DNA of 34,562 nucleotides from an uncultured Lachnospiraceae bacterium. Its GTDB lineage: Bacteria; Bacillota; Clostridia; Lachnospirales; Lachnospiraceae. Below are positions 5,936-14,852 of the stretch, one piece after another. Positions within the stretch are counted from its first letter, which is position 1, and every line of letters begins with the position of its first letter. The stretch spans positions 1 through 34,562 of the forward strand of contig CANREB010000028.1 of assembly GCA_947629525.1 (NCBI GenBank). The letters run 5' to 3'. Both the position numbers and the translations under genes were made by a program. Under the pieces are notes generated by a model. That model was given only the letters and a program-made list of their open reading frames with translations. It searched no databases and was not told the origin of the DNA.

Positions 5936-7756
5936 TCACATCTGCAGCTCCTTCAACTCATAAAAACGCCCTTTTTTCGCCATCAGCTCATCATATGTGC
6001 CAATCTCTTCAAGTCCGCCCTTTCCTATCACGGCTATCCTGTCGGCATCCCTTATGGTGGAAAGCCTGTGCGCTACGATAAGCGTAGTCCTGTCCTTGAC
6101 AAGGTTATTTACCGCCGTCTGTATCTGCTTTTCGGAAATACTGTCGAGCGCGGAAGTCGCCTCGTCGAGTATCAGTATCTTCGGATTGCGCACAAACGCC
6201 CTCGCTATCGATATACGCTGCCGCTGTCCGCCGCTCAGATTGCTGCCGTGTTCTGTTATATGCGAATTAAGCCCGTCAGGAAGCGAGTCTACAAACTCTT
6301 TCAAATTCGCCGCTTCGATCACACGCTCCAAAAGTTCATCCGATATATTTTCACTGCCATATGTAATATTATCGCGTATCGTACCTGTAAACAGTATCGA
6401 CGTCTGCGGCACTACCGCCAGATGACGCCTGAAACTTTTCAGGTTTATCTCTTTCATATCCTGACCATCTATCAAAATCCTGCCGCTGTCCGCAAGTATA
6501 AATCCGATTACCAAATTTAACAGGGTAGTCTTGCCCGCGCCCGAACCTCCTACAAAGGCTATCGTCTCACCCGCCTTTATGTCGAGACTGAAATTATTCA
6601 ATACCGCCTCATCACTGTCGGGATATTTAAATGAAACATTCTCAAATGTGATATTCCCCTTCACATTCCCTATATCTGGCTTTTCATCATTATCCTCTAT
6701 GTCATAGCAGAGCAGGATATCGCCTACTGAATTTACGGACTCCAAGCCTTTGGAAATCGTAGGTAAGAGCGTTATGACGCTTGACACCTGCGACACTATG
6801 CTTGAAAAATACGTCTGATACATCACGACTTCACCGACGCTTATCTTTCCTCTTGCTGCAAGATAACCCGTAAAGCCGAGGCACAGCACTTGAAATACCT
6901 GAAACGCCACCCAGCTTATCGAAGAAAAATACGACTGGATTATGTCAAGCCTGAGCCCGCTTTTTGCCACATTGTCGAGCTGATACTGCATCCGCGTTGT
7001 TTCCGTGGTCTCAAGTGCATGGGCGCGTGTGACGGGAATAAGCTCTACCATTTCCATAACGCGTGCCGAAGTTTCCTCCATATCCTTTCTGAACTGGCGG
7101 TTATGCGCCTTTATCTTATCTTTAAACACAGCCATGATTATGACGGCAACAGGTATTGTGATTACGAAAAAGAAGAATACCGTGAGGCTTTTGCTGACTA
7201 CTATCCCAAACGCTACGACGATATTCAGCACTATGCTCAGGACTGATATGAATACCTGTCTTGAAAGTGTCTCTATCTGCTCCACGTCACGCATTATCTT
7301 TGACTGCAGGCGTCCCGACTGCATTGAATTGTGGTATGAGATTGAGAGCTGCTGCAGTTTGCGGACAAGCGCGCCGCGCAGCTTGCACTCCATATTACGT
7401 ATCGTCTTTGAATAGAGGTACACATGGACATAATTTGAAAACACATTCTGTATTATCATGACGCTCATAAACACAACGTTTATGATTATGGCAATGACAA
7501 AGCCGTCGTCAGGATTTGTCGCTATATTGATGATATTTGATGTCACAAGCGGCAATATCCATACAGGTGAATGTTTTATAAAGAAAAACAGAAGTGAAAA
7601 AAACAGTGACACATAATGTCCGTCATAGAGCCCTACAAGAGTTTTTATGCTGCTGTTCCTGTTCTTCTTAAAATTGTCGATAAACTCCTGCTCCTCTTTC
7701 TCCCAATCGCGTTTCTCATCAAGTTTAAAATTAAAGCTTTCTTTTTGTGCCTTCAT
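5936..7756 (-). CDS. ABC transporter, fused permease-ATPase (type IV exporter half)
   Basis: A 606-residue half-transporter. A charged N-terminal tail of about 45 residues precedes six membrane helices (to about residue 330). The nucleotide-binding domain has Walker A GGSGAGKTT, Q loop VVPQTS, signature LSGGQRQR, Walker B ILILDEATSALD and switch histidine VAHRLS. All catalytic residues are present, so it should hydrolyse ATP as a homodimer or with a partner. The substrate is unknown; lipid, peptide or drug export is typical. It follows glpK by only 32 bp on the same strand and is probably cotranscribed, without an obvious functional link. Confidence 0.9.
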   Translation of the reverse strand: MKAQKESFNFKLDEKRDWEKEEQEFIDNFKKNRNSSIKTLVGLYDGHYVSLFFSLLFFFIKHSPVWILPLVTSNIINIATNPDDGFVIAIIINVVFMSVMIIQNVFSNYVHVYLYSKTIRNMECKLRGALVRKLQQLSISYHNSMQSGRLQSKIMRDVEQIETLSRQVFISVLSIVLNIVVAFGIVVSKSLTVFFFFVITIPVAVIIMAVFKDKIKAHNRQFRKDMEETSARVMEMVELIPVTRAHALETTETTRMQYQLDNVAKSGLRLDIIQSYFSSISWVAFQVFQVLCLGFTGYLAARGKISVGEVVMYQTYFSSIVSQVSSVITLLPTISKGLESVNSVGDILLCYDIEDNDEKPDIGNVKGNITFENVSFKYPDSDEAVLNNFSLDIKAGETIAFVGGSGAGKTTLLNLVIGFILADSGRILIDGQDMKEINLKSFRRHLAVVPQTSILFTGTIRDNITYGSENISDELLERVIEAANLKEFVDSLPDGLNSHITEHGSNLSGGQRQRISIARAFVRNPKILILDEATSALDSISEKQIQTAVNNLVKDRTTLIVAHRLSTIRDADRIAVIGKGGLEEIGTYDELMAKKGRFYELKELQM

Positions 7757-7788
7757 ATTGTCTGTCTCTCCCCGTCTGAATTTCAGTT

Positions 7789-9297
7789 TTAGTTATCCTG
7801 CCACATAAGCGCGCACTTTACAGCTCTCTCCCAGCCTTTTAGACACTCTGCGCGTCTTTGCTCATCCATTGTCGGCTTGAAATCTTTCGAGAGCTGCCAG
7901 TTGTCGCGTATTTCCGTTTTATCTTTCCAATAACCTACGGCAAGCCCCGCAAGGTAAGCCGCACCGAGAGCCGTTGTTTCTATGCAGCTTGGTCTTATGA
8001 CTTCGCCGTTTAATATATCTGCCTGAAACTGCATAAGAAAATCGTTTGCACTTGCGCCGCCGTCAACGCGAAGCTGTTTTATTGTGACACCTGTGTCATT
8101 CTGCATAGCATCCAATACGCTGTATGTCTGATATGCAAGAGACTCCAATGTCGCCCTTATGAAATGTTCCTTGCTGCATCCGCGCGTGATCCCTACTACC
8201 ATTCCTCTGCTGTACTGATTCCAAAAAGGCGCGCCAAGTCCCGTAAAGGCAGGCACTACATAGACGCCGTTCGTATCGGGTACGCTCTGCGCATACTCCT
8301 GCGACTGCGCTGCGTTTCGTATCATACGCATCTCATCACGAAGCCACTGTATCGCCGCGCCTGCCACGAACACGCTGCCTTCAAGCGCGTACTCCGGCTT
8401 GTCGCTGTCGCTTGCGGCTATTGTTGCAAGCAGACCGTGCTTTGAGTCAACCGCTCTGTTTCCCGTGTGCATAAGCATAAAGCAGCCTGTACCATATGTG
8501 TTTTTCACATCGCCTTCATCAAAACAGCACTGCCCGAAAAGCGCTGCCTGCTGATCGCCCGCCGCGCCTGATATCGTTATCTCACCGCCGAGTATCTCTG
8601 CGTCCGTCTTTCCGTAGACATAACTTGAAGGCTTGACCTCGGCAAGCATTGTACGCGGTATATTGAATTTTTCAAGCAGTTCTTTATCCCAGCATCTGTC
8701 ATGGATATTAAAGAGCATCGTACGGGATGCGTTCGTGTAATCTGTCACAAATATGCGCCCGCCCGTGAGTTTCCATATAAGCCATGTATCCACTGTTCCG
8801 AATAAGAGATCACCTCTATCTGCGCGCTCTCTCGCCCCGTCAACATTGTCCAGTATCCATGCTATTTTTGTCGCGCTGAAATATGCGTCGGGAATTAAGC
8901 CCGTCTTTTCGCGGATTACTTTGTCATAGCCTTCTGCCTTTAAGCTTTCTATCATATCCGCTGTCCTGTGGCACTGCCAGCAGATGGCGTTATAAACTGG
9001 GGCACCTGTGTTTTTGTCCCACACGATAGCGGTTTCGCGCTGGTTTGTGATGCCTAGCGCCGCTATCGACAACGCGCCCGCGCCAATCTTTGCCATTGCC
9101 TCCGCCGCTACCGCAAGCTGGCTTGACCATATTTCCATTGGATCATGCTCCACCCATCCTGTCTTGGGATATATCTGCGTAAACTCTTTCTGCGCCATAC
9201 TCACGATATTGCCCGCCTTATCAAATATAATACAGCGCGAACTTGTCGTGCCTTGGTCAAGTGCCATGATGTATTTTCCGTTTTTTATATTTTTCAT
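7789..9297 (-). CDS. glpK: Glycerol kinase
   Basis: 502 residues, the normal GlpK length. It starts with the FGGY-family phosphate-binding segment [16 protein letters not shown] and contains the GlpK-specific segments [30 protein letters not shown] and the adenosine-binding region [19 protein letters not shown]. It phosphorylates glycerol to sn-glycerol 3-phosphate in the cytoplasm. ATG 9297 has GAGGT at normal spacing. No glpF or glpD lies nearby, so uptake and oxidation must be encoded elsewhere. An exporter gene follows after 32 bp. Confidence 0.96.
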   Translation of the reverse strand: MKNIKNGKYIMALDQGTTSSRCIIFDKAGNIVSMAQKEFTQIYPKTGWVEHDPMEIWSSQLAVAAEAMAKIGAGALSIAALGITNQRETAIVWDKNTGAPVYNAICWQCHRTADMIESLKAEGYDKVIREKTGLIPDAYFSATKIAWILDNVDGARERADRGDLLFGTVDTWLIWKLTGGRIFVTDYTNASRTMLFNIHDRCWDKELLEKFNIPRTMLAEVKPSSYVYGKTDAEILGGEITISGAAGDQQAALFGQCCFDEGDVKNTYGTGCFMLMHTGNRAVDSKHGLLATIAASDSDKPEYALEGSVFVAGAAIQWLRDEMRMIRNAAQSQEYAQSVPDTNGVYVVPAFTGLGAPFWNQYSRGMVVGITRGCSKEHFIRATLESLAYQTYSVLDAMQNDTGVTIKQLRVDGGASANDFLMQFQADILNGEVIRPSCIETTALGAAYLAGLAVGYWKDKTEIRDNWQLSKDFKPTMDEQRRAECLKGWERAVKCALMWQDN

Positions 9298-9336
9298 AAT
9301 CTACCTCATTTCCGCATCATATTTTGCAACCCGAAT

Positions 9337-9399
9337 AATAACAGTAATTAAAAAACTTTGTTATTACTTAAATATATCATCATCGCCTCATAATTGCAA
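9337..9399 (-). promoter_or_regulatory. glpK promoter and overlapping inverted repeat
   Basis: On the minus strand, TTGCAA (9394-9399), 17 bases, then TATATT (9371-9376). An inverted repeat AATAACA/TGTTATT (arms 9337-9343 and 9359-9365) covers the predicted start point and early leader, a possible operator. The promoter is good; the operator is a guess. Confidence 0.6.
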
Positions 9400-9492
9400 G
9401 GAAACGGAAACTTATCGTATTTTTTCAAAAATTTTCAACACTTTTTATCCCTTATTCGTTATATAATTGAAAGGCAGGAAGGAGCGTGAAAA

Positions 9493-9951
9493 ATGATAGA
9501 GGAGCTTTATGCAAGATATCACACAGAACTTGTAAAGTGGTGCCTGAAAATGACGGAAAATCAGCGGACTGCGGAAGATATAGTGCATGACACATTTCTC
9601 CGTGCGATACAAAATGAAGCTCTGCTTACTTCACTTAATGAAAAACAACAGCGGGCATGGCTTTACCGCACAACAAAAAACGCGTATATAGACCGTGTGC
9701 GGCACGCATCGTACGAAACAGCTTTCAATGAGCTGTCCGAAGAACGGCGCTTCTGCGAGGGATTTAGCGCCTTTGAATGGAGAGAGCTGCTTACCTCGCT
9801 GCCTGATATGGAGGGCGTAATATTTTCCATGCGCTATCTCGAAGGGTTAAGCTCCAACCGGATAGGTGAAATTCTATCTCTTCCCGCCGGCACTGTGCGT
9901 TTTAAGCTTTCCCTTGCACGAAAGCATCTAAGGGAAGCACTTAAAAAATAA
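9493..9951 (+). CDS. ECF-type sigma-70 family RNA polymerase sigma factor
   Basis: 152 residues, the size of an ECF sigma factor, with only regions 2 and 4. Region 2 runs from YARYHTELVKWC through QRTAEDIVHDTFLRAI to WLYRTTKNAYIDRVR. Region 4 has EGLSSNRIGEILSLPAGTVRFKLSLARKHLREAL, a clear HTH. The ribosome binding site AAGGAG lies before ATG 9493. A TATAAT at 9462-9467 may be its -10, without a clear -35. The next gene, 27 bp downstream, is not an anti-sigma factor of any type I recognise but a repeat protein. Confidence 0.9.
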   Translation: MIEELYARYHTELVKWCLKMTENQRTAEDIVHDTFLRAIQNEALLTSLNEKQQRAWLYRTTKNAYIDRVRHASYETAFNELSEERRFCEGFSAFEWRELLTSLPDMEGVIFSMRYLEGLSSNRIGEILSLPAGTVRFKLSLARKHLREALKK

Positions 9952-9978
9952 TACTTTTATCGAAACGGAGGAATTTTT

Positions 9979-11208
9979 ATGTTTGAGAAAACGAACCTGT
10001 TGATTCACTGCGACATTTGCGATACACGCAAAATAAAGGAAGAAGATTACAGCCACTACAATGAAATAACGATAAACACAGATACCGTTATCGTCAGCGA
10101 AAAAAGCAAAAGCATTTTTAACCGCCTTCCCATTACGGCAAATTATGATAACGAGATTACGCTTTCCGACGACGCTGACACGCCTGTCTTAAAGACAGTC
10201 AACGGACCATACAAAATAACAGGACAGGTCGTTCTTACAGACACAAGTGAAAATACTATATTAACTGTCAACGGACCGCTGACAATTGAACCCGGCACAG
10301 AAGCAGTCTTGAAAAAATACTTTCGGATAATAGTCAACGGTCCTGTCAAATACCCTCAAAGTATGGAAAGCTGCCTTGACCGAATGACGATAAACGGACC
10401 TGTAAGCACTTATCCTGACGGCTTTGTGATTTTAGGCGATAATTTTATCATCGACAAGTATTTTCTTCTCAGAGCCAGAGAAAACGGCAGATATTACGTG
10501 GACAACACTGTCATAATACCGGACACGTCTGTTGATACCGCTGCGCTCGCCGACAAAATCCGCTTCGCGGCAAAAAAAGCGGTTTTTCCTGAAGAGGCGG
10601 TCAGGGACGCTTCAAAAATATTTGACGAAAGCACGTCGTTTGTCACAATCCCTGAAGGAATGAAGCTGATATGCGGCGACAGCGTCCTAAATCAAAGGCT
10701 TATTACTGTAAATGGCGGTAATCTCTTTATATACGGCGATCTTGAGGTTGACAAGGATGCTGATATGGAAGCTCTGCTGCCGCAGATACAAAAGCTGATT
10801 GTCAAAGGGACTGTTTCGTTAAGAGCTGATCAAGAGGAAAGCTTTTACAGGCTCAACGCGGAATTTGACAATCTTGAAATCATCAAGGACTGCCGCCGTT
10901 TCAACAATGCTTTAAGGGTATACCTTGACAAGACGATTTTTGACAATTCGCCAAACGGCATTGAGGTATGCAACGCGGCTGACGTCGTAATCGCGGAAGA
11001 TGTCACCCCTGAAATGATACTTGATAAGCTGTCCGTCTCCAACTGCGCGAAGGTCAAATGCAGCAGCGAACAGGAAAGCTCTGTTGCCGCAGTCGCCGTA
11101 AATGTCGCAAATATAGGCAGTTTATCAGATAATAACGGCGGCGTATTGGGAGCCCTAAAGGATTTGACACATACAAAGGTTATAAATGCTGACAGTTATA
11201 TAATGTAG
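9979..11208 (+). CDS. Repeat protein with NGP motifs, cotranscribed with the sigma factor
   Basis: 409 residues with no signal peptide or membrane segment. The N-terminus has HCDIC, a CxxC that could be half of a metal site. From residue 73 the motif (V/I)NGP recurs at 74, 97, 119 and 138, with a related VNGG at 244, so spacing is about 19-23 residues. Segments between are short beta-strand-like stretches (YKITGQVVL, LTIEPG, VKYP). This looks like a right-handed beta-helix, broadly like bactofilin-type or other solenoid proteins. The second half carries similar strand-turn patterns such as NLFIYGDLEV and LIVKGTVSL. The site GGAGG precedes ATG 9979, and the gene follows the sigma factor by 27 bp. 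I do not recognise a named family. It could be the sigma factor's regulator or its output. Confidence 0.75.
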   Translation: MFEKTNLLIHCDICDTRKIKEEDYSHYNEITINTDTVIVSEKSKSIFNRLPITANYDNEITLSDDADTPVLKTVNGPYKITGQVVLTDTSENTILTVNGPLTIEPGTEAVLKKYFRIIVNGPVKYPQSMESCLDRMTINGPVSTYPDGFVILGDNFIIDKYFLLRARENGRYYVDNTVIIPDTSVDTAALADKIRFAAKKAVFPEEAVRDASKIFDESTSFVTIPEGMKLICGDSVLNQRLITVNGGNLFIYGDLEVDKDADMEALLPQIQKLIVKGTVSLRADQEESFYRLNAEFDNLEIIKDCRRFNNALRVYLDKTIFDNSPNGIEVCNAADVVIAEDVTPEMILDKLSVSNCAKVKCSSEQESSVAAVAVNVANIGSLSDNNGGVLGALKDLTHTKVINADSYIM

Positions 11209-11213
11209 AACCT

Positions 11214-12437
11214 TTAACATTTTAATCCTCTGCAGTATACGTCAAGCACTTCGTAGGATTTTCCCAATACTGCCATGTCAGCATCATAGCCCGCGCATAT
11301 TTTTCCTTTCCGGCGGTCTGCACCTATGCAGCGGGCGGGATTTATCGTGCAGGAATTGATAGCGGCTTCACGCCCAACTCCAGCTTCTTCAATGAGGAAA
11401 CGCAAGCCTTCGTTCATTTTGAGCATGCTGCCCGCTATCGTCCCATCGCCGCATAATCTTGCAAGTCCGCTGCTGTCAGGCTTTATCTCCTGTCCGGCAA
11501 GATACATGGTATATCCGTCTGATTTTTTATAATGCTTCCCCTCGTTTACATATTTGGCGCTAAGCGAGTCTGTTATCATTATCGTCTTATCCGCGCCCTT
11601 TGCGTTGAAAAACAGCCGTACCGCCTCAACGCTTGAGTGTAGACCGTCACAGATTATTTCTCCGTATAGTTCGTTTTCAATAAGTGACACGCCTGTCATT
11701 CCTGCCCTTCGGTGATGGAATGGCAACATCCCGTTGTATACATGGGTTATCGAACGCGCGCCGTTTGCCATAGCCATTATAGCGTCGTCATAACTCGCGT
11801 CTGAATGCCCGAGGCTGACCGTCACGCCATTTTGCGCGCAAAAACGTATAAACTCGTAATCCCTGTCATATGTAGGGCTTAATGTGATATATTTTATCAA
11901 GCCGCGCGCCGCGTCCTGATATTCTTTAAATTCTTCTATTGACGGGGGCAAAATCGCACTCTCCGCCTGCGCGCCTCTGTATTTCTTATCAATATACGGA
12001 CCTTCAAAATGTATTCCCAAAATCTCCGCTCCCGCGTCAGAAGCATCTGAATTTTCGATATCTTCCGCCACCTCCGCGATATTTTTTAACGCGGCTTTAA
12101 GCGCTGTCTTCTCCTGTGTTGCCGTAGTCGGCATTATCGATGTCACGCCCTCGGCAGTGATATTTTTTATCCAGTACCGAAGCCCTTCCGCGTCCGCGTC
12201 GTTTGTGTCAAACCCAAACGCGCCGTGAGTATGGATATCTATAAAGCCCGGCAAAATCAGGTTATCGCCATAGTCAATATCACATTTTTCGGTATTTAAC
12301 TTCATCACGCGCCTTATTTTCCCGCGATTTCCGTCATCATAAACTGCCGCACCGCAAGCTGTTCTGTCATCATCTGTTTCTATCTGCGCGGGGACAAAAC
12401 TGCTGCCCAGCCATACTTTTCTGCTTTGGATTATCAT
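11214..12437 (-). CDS. nagA: N-acetylglucosamine-6-phosphate deacetylase
   Basis: 407 residues of the amidohydrolase superfamily. Metal and substrate motifs are visible: PGFIDIHTHGAFGFDTND, the glutamate of GIHFEGPYID, VSLGHSDASYDDA, THVYNGMLPFHHR, GEIICDGLHSS and MITDSLSA. It removes the acetyl group from GlcNAc-6-P, yielding GlcN-6-P for nagB. ATG 12437 has GGAGG six bases upstream; a GTG at 12440 is too close to it. No nagB is in the window. The gene converges with the NGP-repeat gene across only 5 bp, with no terminator visible between them. Confidence 0.95.
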   Translation of the reverse strand: MIIQSRKVWLGSSFVPAQIETDDDRTACGAAVYDDGNRGKIRRVMKLNTEKCDIDYGDNLILPGFIDIHTHGAFGFDTNDADAEGLRYWIKNITAEGVTSIMPTTATQEKTALKAALKNIAEVAEDIENSDASDAGAEILGIHFEGPYIDKKYRGAQAESAILPPSIEEFKEYQDAARGLIKYITLSPTYDRDYEFIRFCAQNGVTVSLGHSDASYDDAIMAMANGARSITHVYNGMLPFHHRRAGMTGVSLIENELYGEIICDGLHSSVEAVRLFFNAKGADKTIMITDSLSAKYVNEGKHYKKSDGYTMYLAGQEIKPDSSGLARLCGDGTIAGSMLKMNEGLRFLIEEAGVGREAAINSCTINPARCIGADRRKGKICAGYDADMAVLGKSYEVLDVYCRGLKC

Positions 12438-12460
12438 CACATGCCTCCATTCCGCCGTCT

Positions 12461-12510
12461 AAAAATCCCTGCCGCATATTTGCCTGTTACTCCAAATACA
12501 CAGCAGGGAT
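12461..12510 (-). terminator. Intrinsic terminator between xylB and nagA
   Basis: On the minus strand ATCCCTGC/GCAGGGAT (arms 12503-12510 and 12465-12472) forms the outer stem, with an inner TATTTG/CAAATA stem, and is followed by a T run (12461-12465). It ends the xylB transcript ahead of nagA, so the two are probably separate units. Confidence 0.75.
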
Positions 12511-12539
12511 GTTCAATCGCCTGTTATTATTAATGACTG

Positions 12540-14012
12540 TCAAAGTTTAGGGAACAGTTCCTTAACTGTAGGGTATATCTGCTTAAACCTGCGGTATCTG
12601 TCCTCATAGCGCGCCGCAAGTTCCTTGTCAGGTTCTACGCTGTCTATCACTTTTACAAGCTTATCGGCAGCCTCTTCAACAGTCGCGTACTCTCCGCATG
12701 CCACCGCCGCAAGAATAGCCCCGCCGTAGCCCGGCCCTTCCTCACTTTCGATTATATCAAGCCTTATGTTAAGGACATTCGCAAAAATCTTTTTCCAAAG
12801 CGGACTCTTTGCTCCGCCTCCACAGATCTTTGATGCCTTTATGTCAATTCCGAGGCTCTTTGCCACTTCAAATGAATCGCGTATCGCAAACGCAACGCCT
12901 TCCAAAACAGCCTGATAAATATCCGCACGGCTTGTGTCCATCGTCATACCTATAAGCGTACCGCGCGCGTTGGCATCATTGTGAGGTGAACGCTCACCCA
13001 TAAGATACGGCAGAAAATATACATGGTTGTTGCCGAGCATATCATCTGTTATCGCAGCCTGCTCCTTGGCAAATTCCTTGGTCTGAAGAATATCTTCCAT
13101 AAACCACTTGTTACATGACGCCGCACTCAGCATGCATCCCATTAGATGATATTTGCCGTTTGCATGTGCGAAGCTGTGAAGCGCGTTGTTTTTATCCACT
13201 CCAAATTTATCGCTCGATATAAAGATAGTGCCGCTTGTACCAAGCGAGATATTGCACATGGCATCTCCGACCGTACCCGTGCCGACTGCTGCCGCCGCAT
13301 TGTCGCCTGCGCCCGCTGCGACTTTGACTGTCGCGGGAAGACCAAGCTGTGCCGCAACATCTTCCTTTAAAGTACCCACTACTTCGTAGCTCTCGTAAAG
13401 TTTCGGCATCTGCTCTTTTTTCACTCCGCAGATATTAAGCATTTCATCAGACCAGCATTTGTGTTCCACATCAAGCAGAAGCATTCCCGACGCGTCGGAA
13501 ACGTCTGTGCAAAAACTTCCTGACAGTTTGTACGCTATGTAATCTTTAGGAAGCATTATTTTGCTTATCCTCGCAAAATTATCAGGCTCGTTGTTCCTGA
13601 CCCACAAGATCTTGGGCGCCGTAAAACCTGTAAACGCGATGTTCGCGGTGTATTTTGAAAGTTTGTCCTTACCGATAGTGTTGTTCAGATAATCGGTTTC
13701 TTTTTGAGTCCTGCCGTCATTCCAAAGAATAGCCGGTCGGATAACATTATCCTCGCCGTCAAGTATGACAAGCCCATGCATCTGACCGCCAAAGCTTATG
13801 CCCGCTACCTGTGACTTATCAAATCCGTCCGTAAGCTCTTTTAATCCCGCAAGCACGGCTTCCCACCAATCCTCGGGTTTCTGCTCGCTCCATCCTACAT
13901 TCGGGAAATACAAGGGATATTCCTTTGAAACAATGTTTGCGATTTTACCGCTGCCTTCCATTAGTAAAAGTTTTACCGCGGAAGTGCCAAGGTCAACTCC
14001 TATATAGTACAT
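12540..14012 (-). CDS. xylB: Xylulokinase
   Basis: 490 residues, FGGY-family carbohydrate kinase. It begins MYYIGVDLGTSAVKLLL and has GWSEQKPEDWW, the XylB-type segment ISFGGQMHGLVILD, RPAILWNDGRTQKE and the C-terminal KICGGGAKSPLWKKIFANVL. The QMHGLV segment with its W-D-R set favours D-xylulose as substrate over gluconate or glycerol. It makes xylulose 5-phosphate for the pentose phosphate pathway, which fits an organism that also has arabinan-degrading enzymes about 17 kb away. GAGGT precedes ATG 14012. No xylose isomerase is nearby. Confidence 0.92.
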   Translation of the reverse strand: MYYIGVDLGTSAVKLLLMEGSGKIANIVSKEYPLYFPNVGWSEQKPEDWWEAVLAGLKELTDGFDKSQVAGISFGGQMHGLVILDGEDNVIRPAILWNDGRTQKETDYLNNTIGKDKLSKYTANIAFTGFTAPKILWVRNNEPDNFARISKIMLPKDYIAYKLSGSFCTDVSDASGMLLLDVEHKCWSDEMLNICGVKKEQMPKLYESYEVVGTLKEDVAAQLGLPATVKVAAGAGDNAAAAVGTGTVGDAMCNISLGTSGTIFISSDKFGVDKNNALHSFAHANGKYHLMGCMLSAASCNKWFMEDILQTKEFAKEQAAITDDMLGNNHVYFLPYLMGERSPHNDANARGTLIGMTMDTSRADIYQAVLEGVAFAIRDSFEVAKSLGIDIKASKICGGGAKSPLWKKIFANVLNIRLDIIESEEGPGYGGAILAAVACGEYATVEEAADKLVKVIDSVEPDKELAARYEDRYRRFKQIYPTVKELFPKL

Positions 14013-14133
14013 TTTTACCTCATTTCTGCGCTATGCGCGATGATTGTTAATTTTTCCACAAATATAGTATATAGGGTTTTGATAAATTTTTCATTGTAAA
14101 AACTGCACTAAATTTGTTGTGGAAATTGCCCTG

Positions 14134-14640
14134 TCAGCCGCCCCATTCCAACCTGTGCAGAGCGCCTTCCAGTTTCATTCCGGCAAAATCCTGCTGTCTT
14201 AGAGCTTCATAAAGCACTATGCTCACGCTGTTTGCAAGGTTGAGACTCCTTATTTTGTCCATCATCGGTATCCGTATACACCCGTCTTCATTTTTAACAA
14301 GTATTTCCTCGGGTATGCCCGCGCTCTCCTTACCGAACATAATGAAGTCATTTGCGCCATAATGCACATCCGTATATACCTGCCTTGCCTTTGTAGTGGC
14401 AAGCCAAAGCTTTACGTCTTTGCCTGCCGCAAGATTTTTCTCGGCAAATTCTTCAAAATTCATATACCTGCGTACATCCAAATGCTCCCAGTAATCCATT
14501 CCGGCGCGCCTGAGTTCCTTACCCGTGAGGCGGAACCCAAGCGGCTCGATTAAATGAAGCGCTGTATTTGTAGCAACGCATGTCCTGCCTATATTTCCCG
14601 TATTCGCGGGGATTTCAGGCTGATAAAGCACTATGTTCAT
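14134..14640 (-). CDS. trmL: tRNA (cytidine/uridine(34)-2'-O)-methyltransferase
   Basis: 168 residues from ATG 14640, chosen because GGAG lies eight bases upstream and the protein then begins MNIVLYQPEIPANTGNIGRTC, the family start. SPOUT-fold motifs follow: LHLIEPLGF, FGKESAGIPEEI and IPMMDKIRSLNLANSVSIVLYE, which form the knotted SAM-binding site. It methylates the wobble nucleotide of tRNA-Leu isoacceptors. Longer in-frame reading to 14706 has no ribosome binding site. Confidence 0.95.
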   Translation of the reverse strand: MNIVLYQPEIPANTGNIGRTCVATNTALHLIEPLGFRLTGKELRRAGMDYWEHLDVRRYMNFEEFAEKNLAAGKDVKLWLATTKARQVYTDVHYGANDFIMFGKESAGIPEEILVKNEDGCIRIPMMDKIRSLNLANSVSIVLYEALRQQDFAGMKLEGALHRLEWGG

Positions 14641-14852
14641 AATCAATCTCCATTCTGTTAGTTCTGTACGTCTATATTCTCGAACAGCACTGTAAAGCGC
14701 CACCATTATAATTTATCGATGCCATTATTATACAGAAAAACACTCATATTTACAATAACATCAACATCAAAGCCCTTGTTAAATCAGTTTTGTTTTTATA
14801 TAATATAGATAAAGTACGGCTTAGCGGCTTTGGAACATGGAGGTATCTTCCC

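Noticed and set aside
5866..6081. Plus-strand 71-residue reading frame after the short RNA, with an AAGGAAGAAGG site before ATG
   Set aside because: Most of it is antisense to the conserved C-terminal end of the ABC transporter and its residues follow that shadow; the good site alone is not enough, and a strong terminator precedes it.
5936..6520. Several plus-strand open frames of 140-200 codons opposite the ABC transporter
   Set aside because: They are antisense shadows of the ATPase domain, with no ribosome binding sites and no recognisable protein features.
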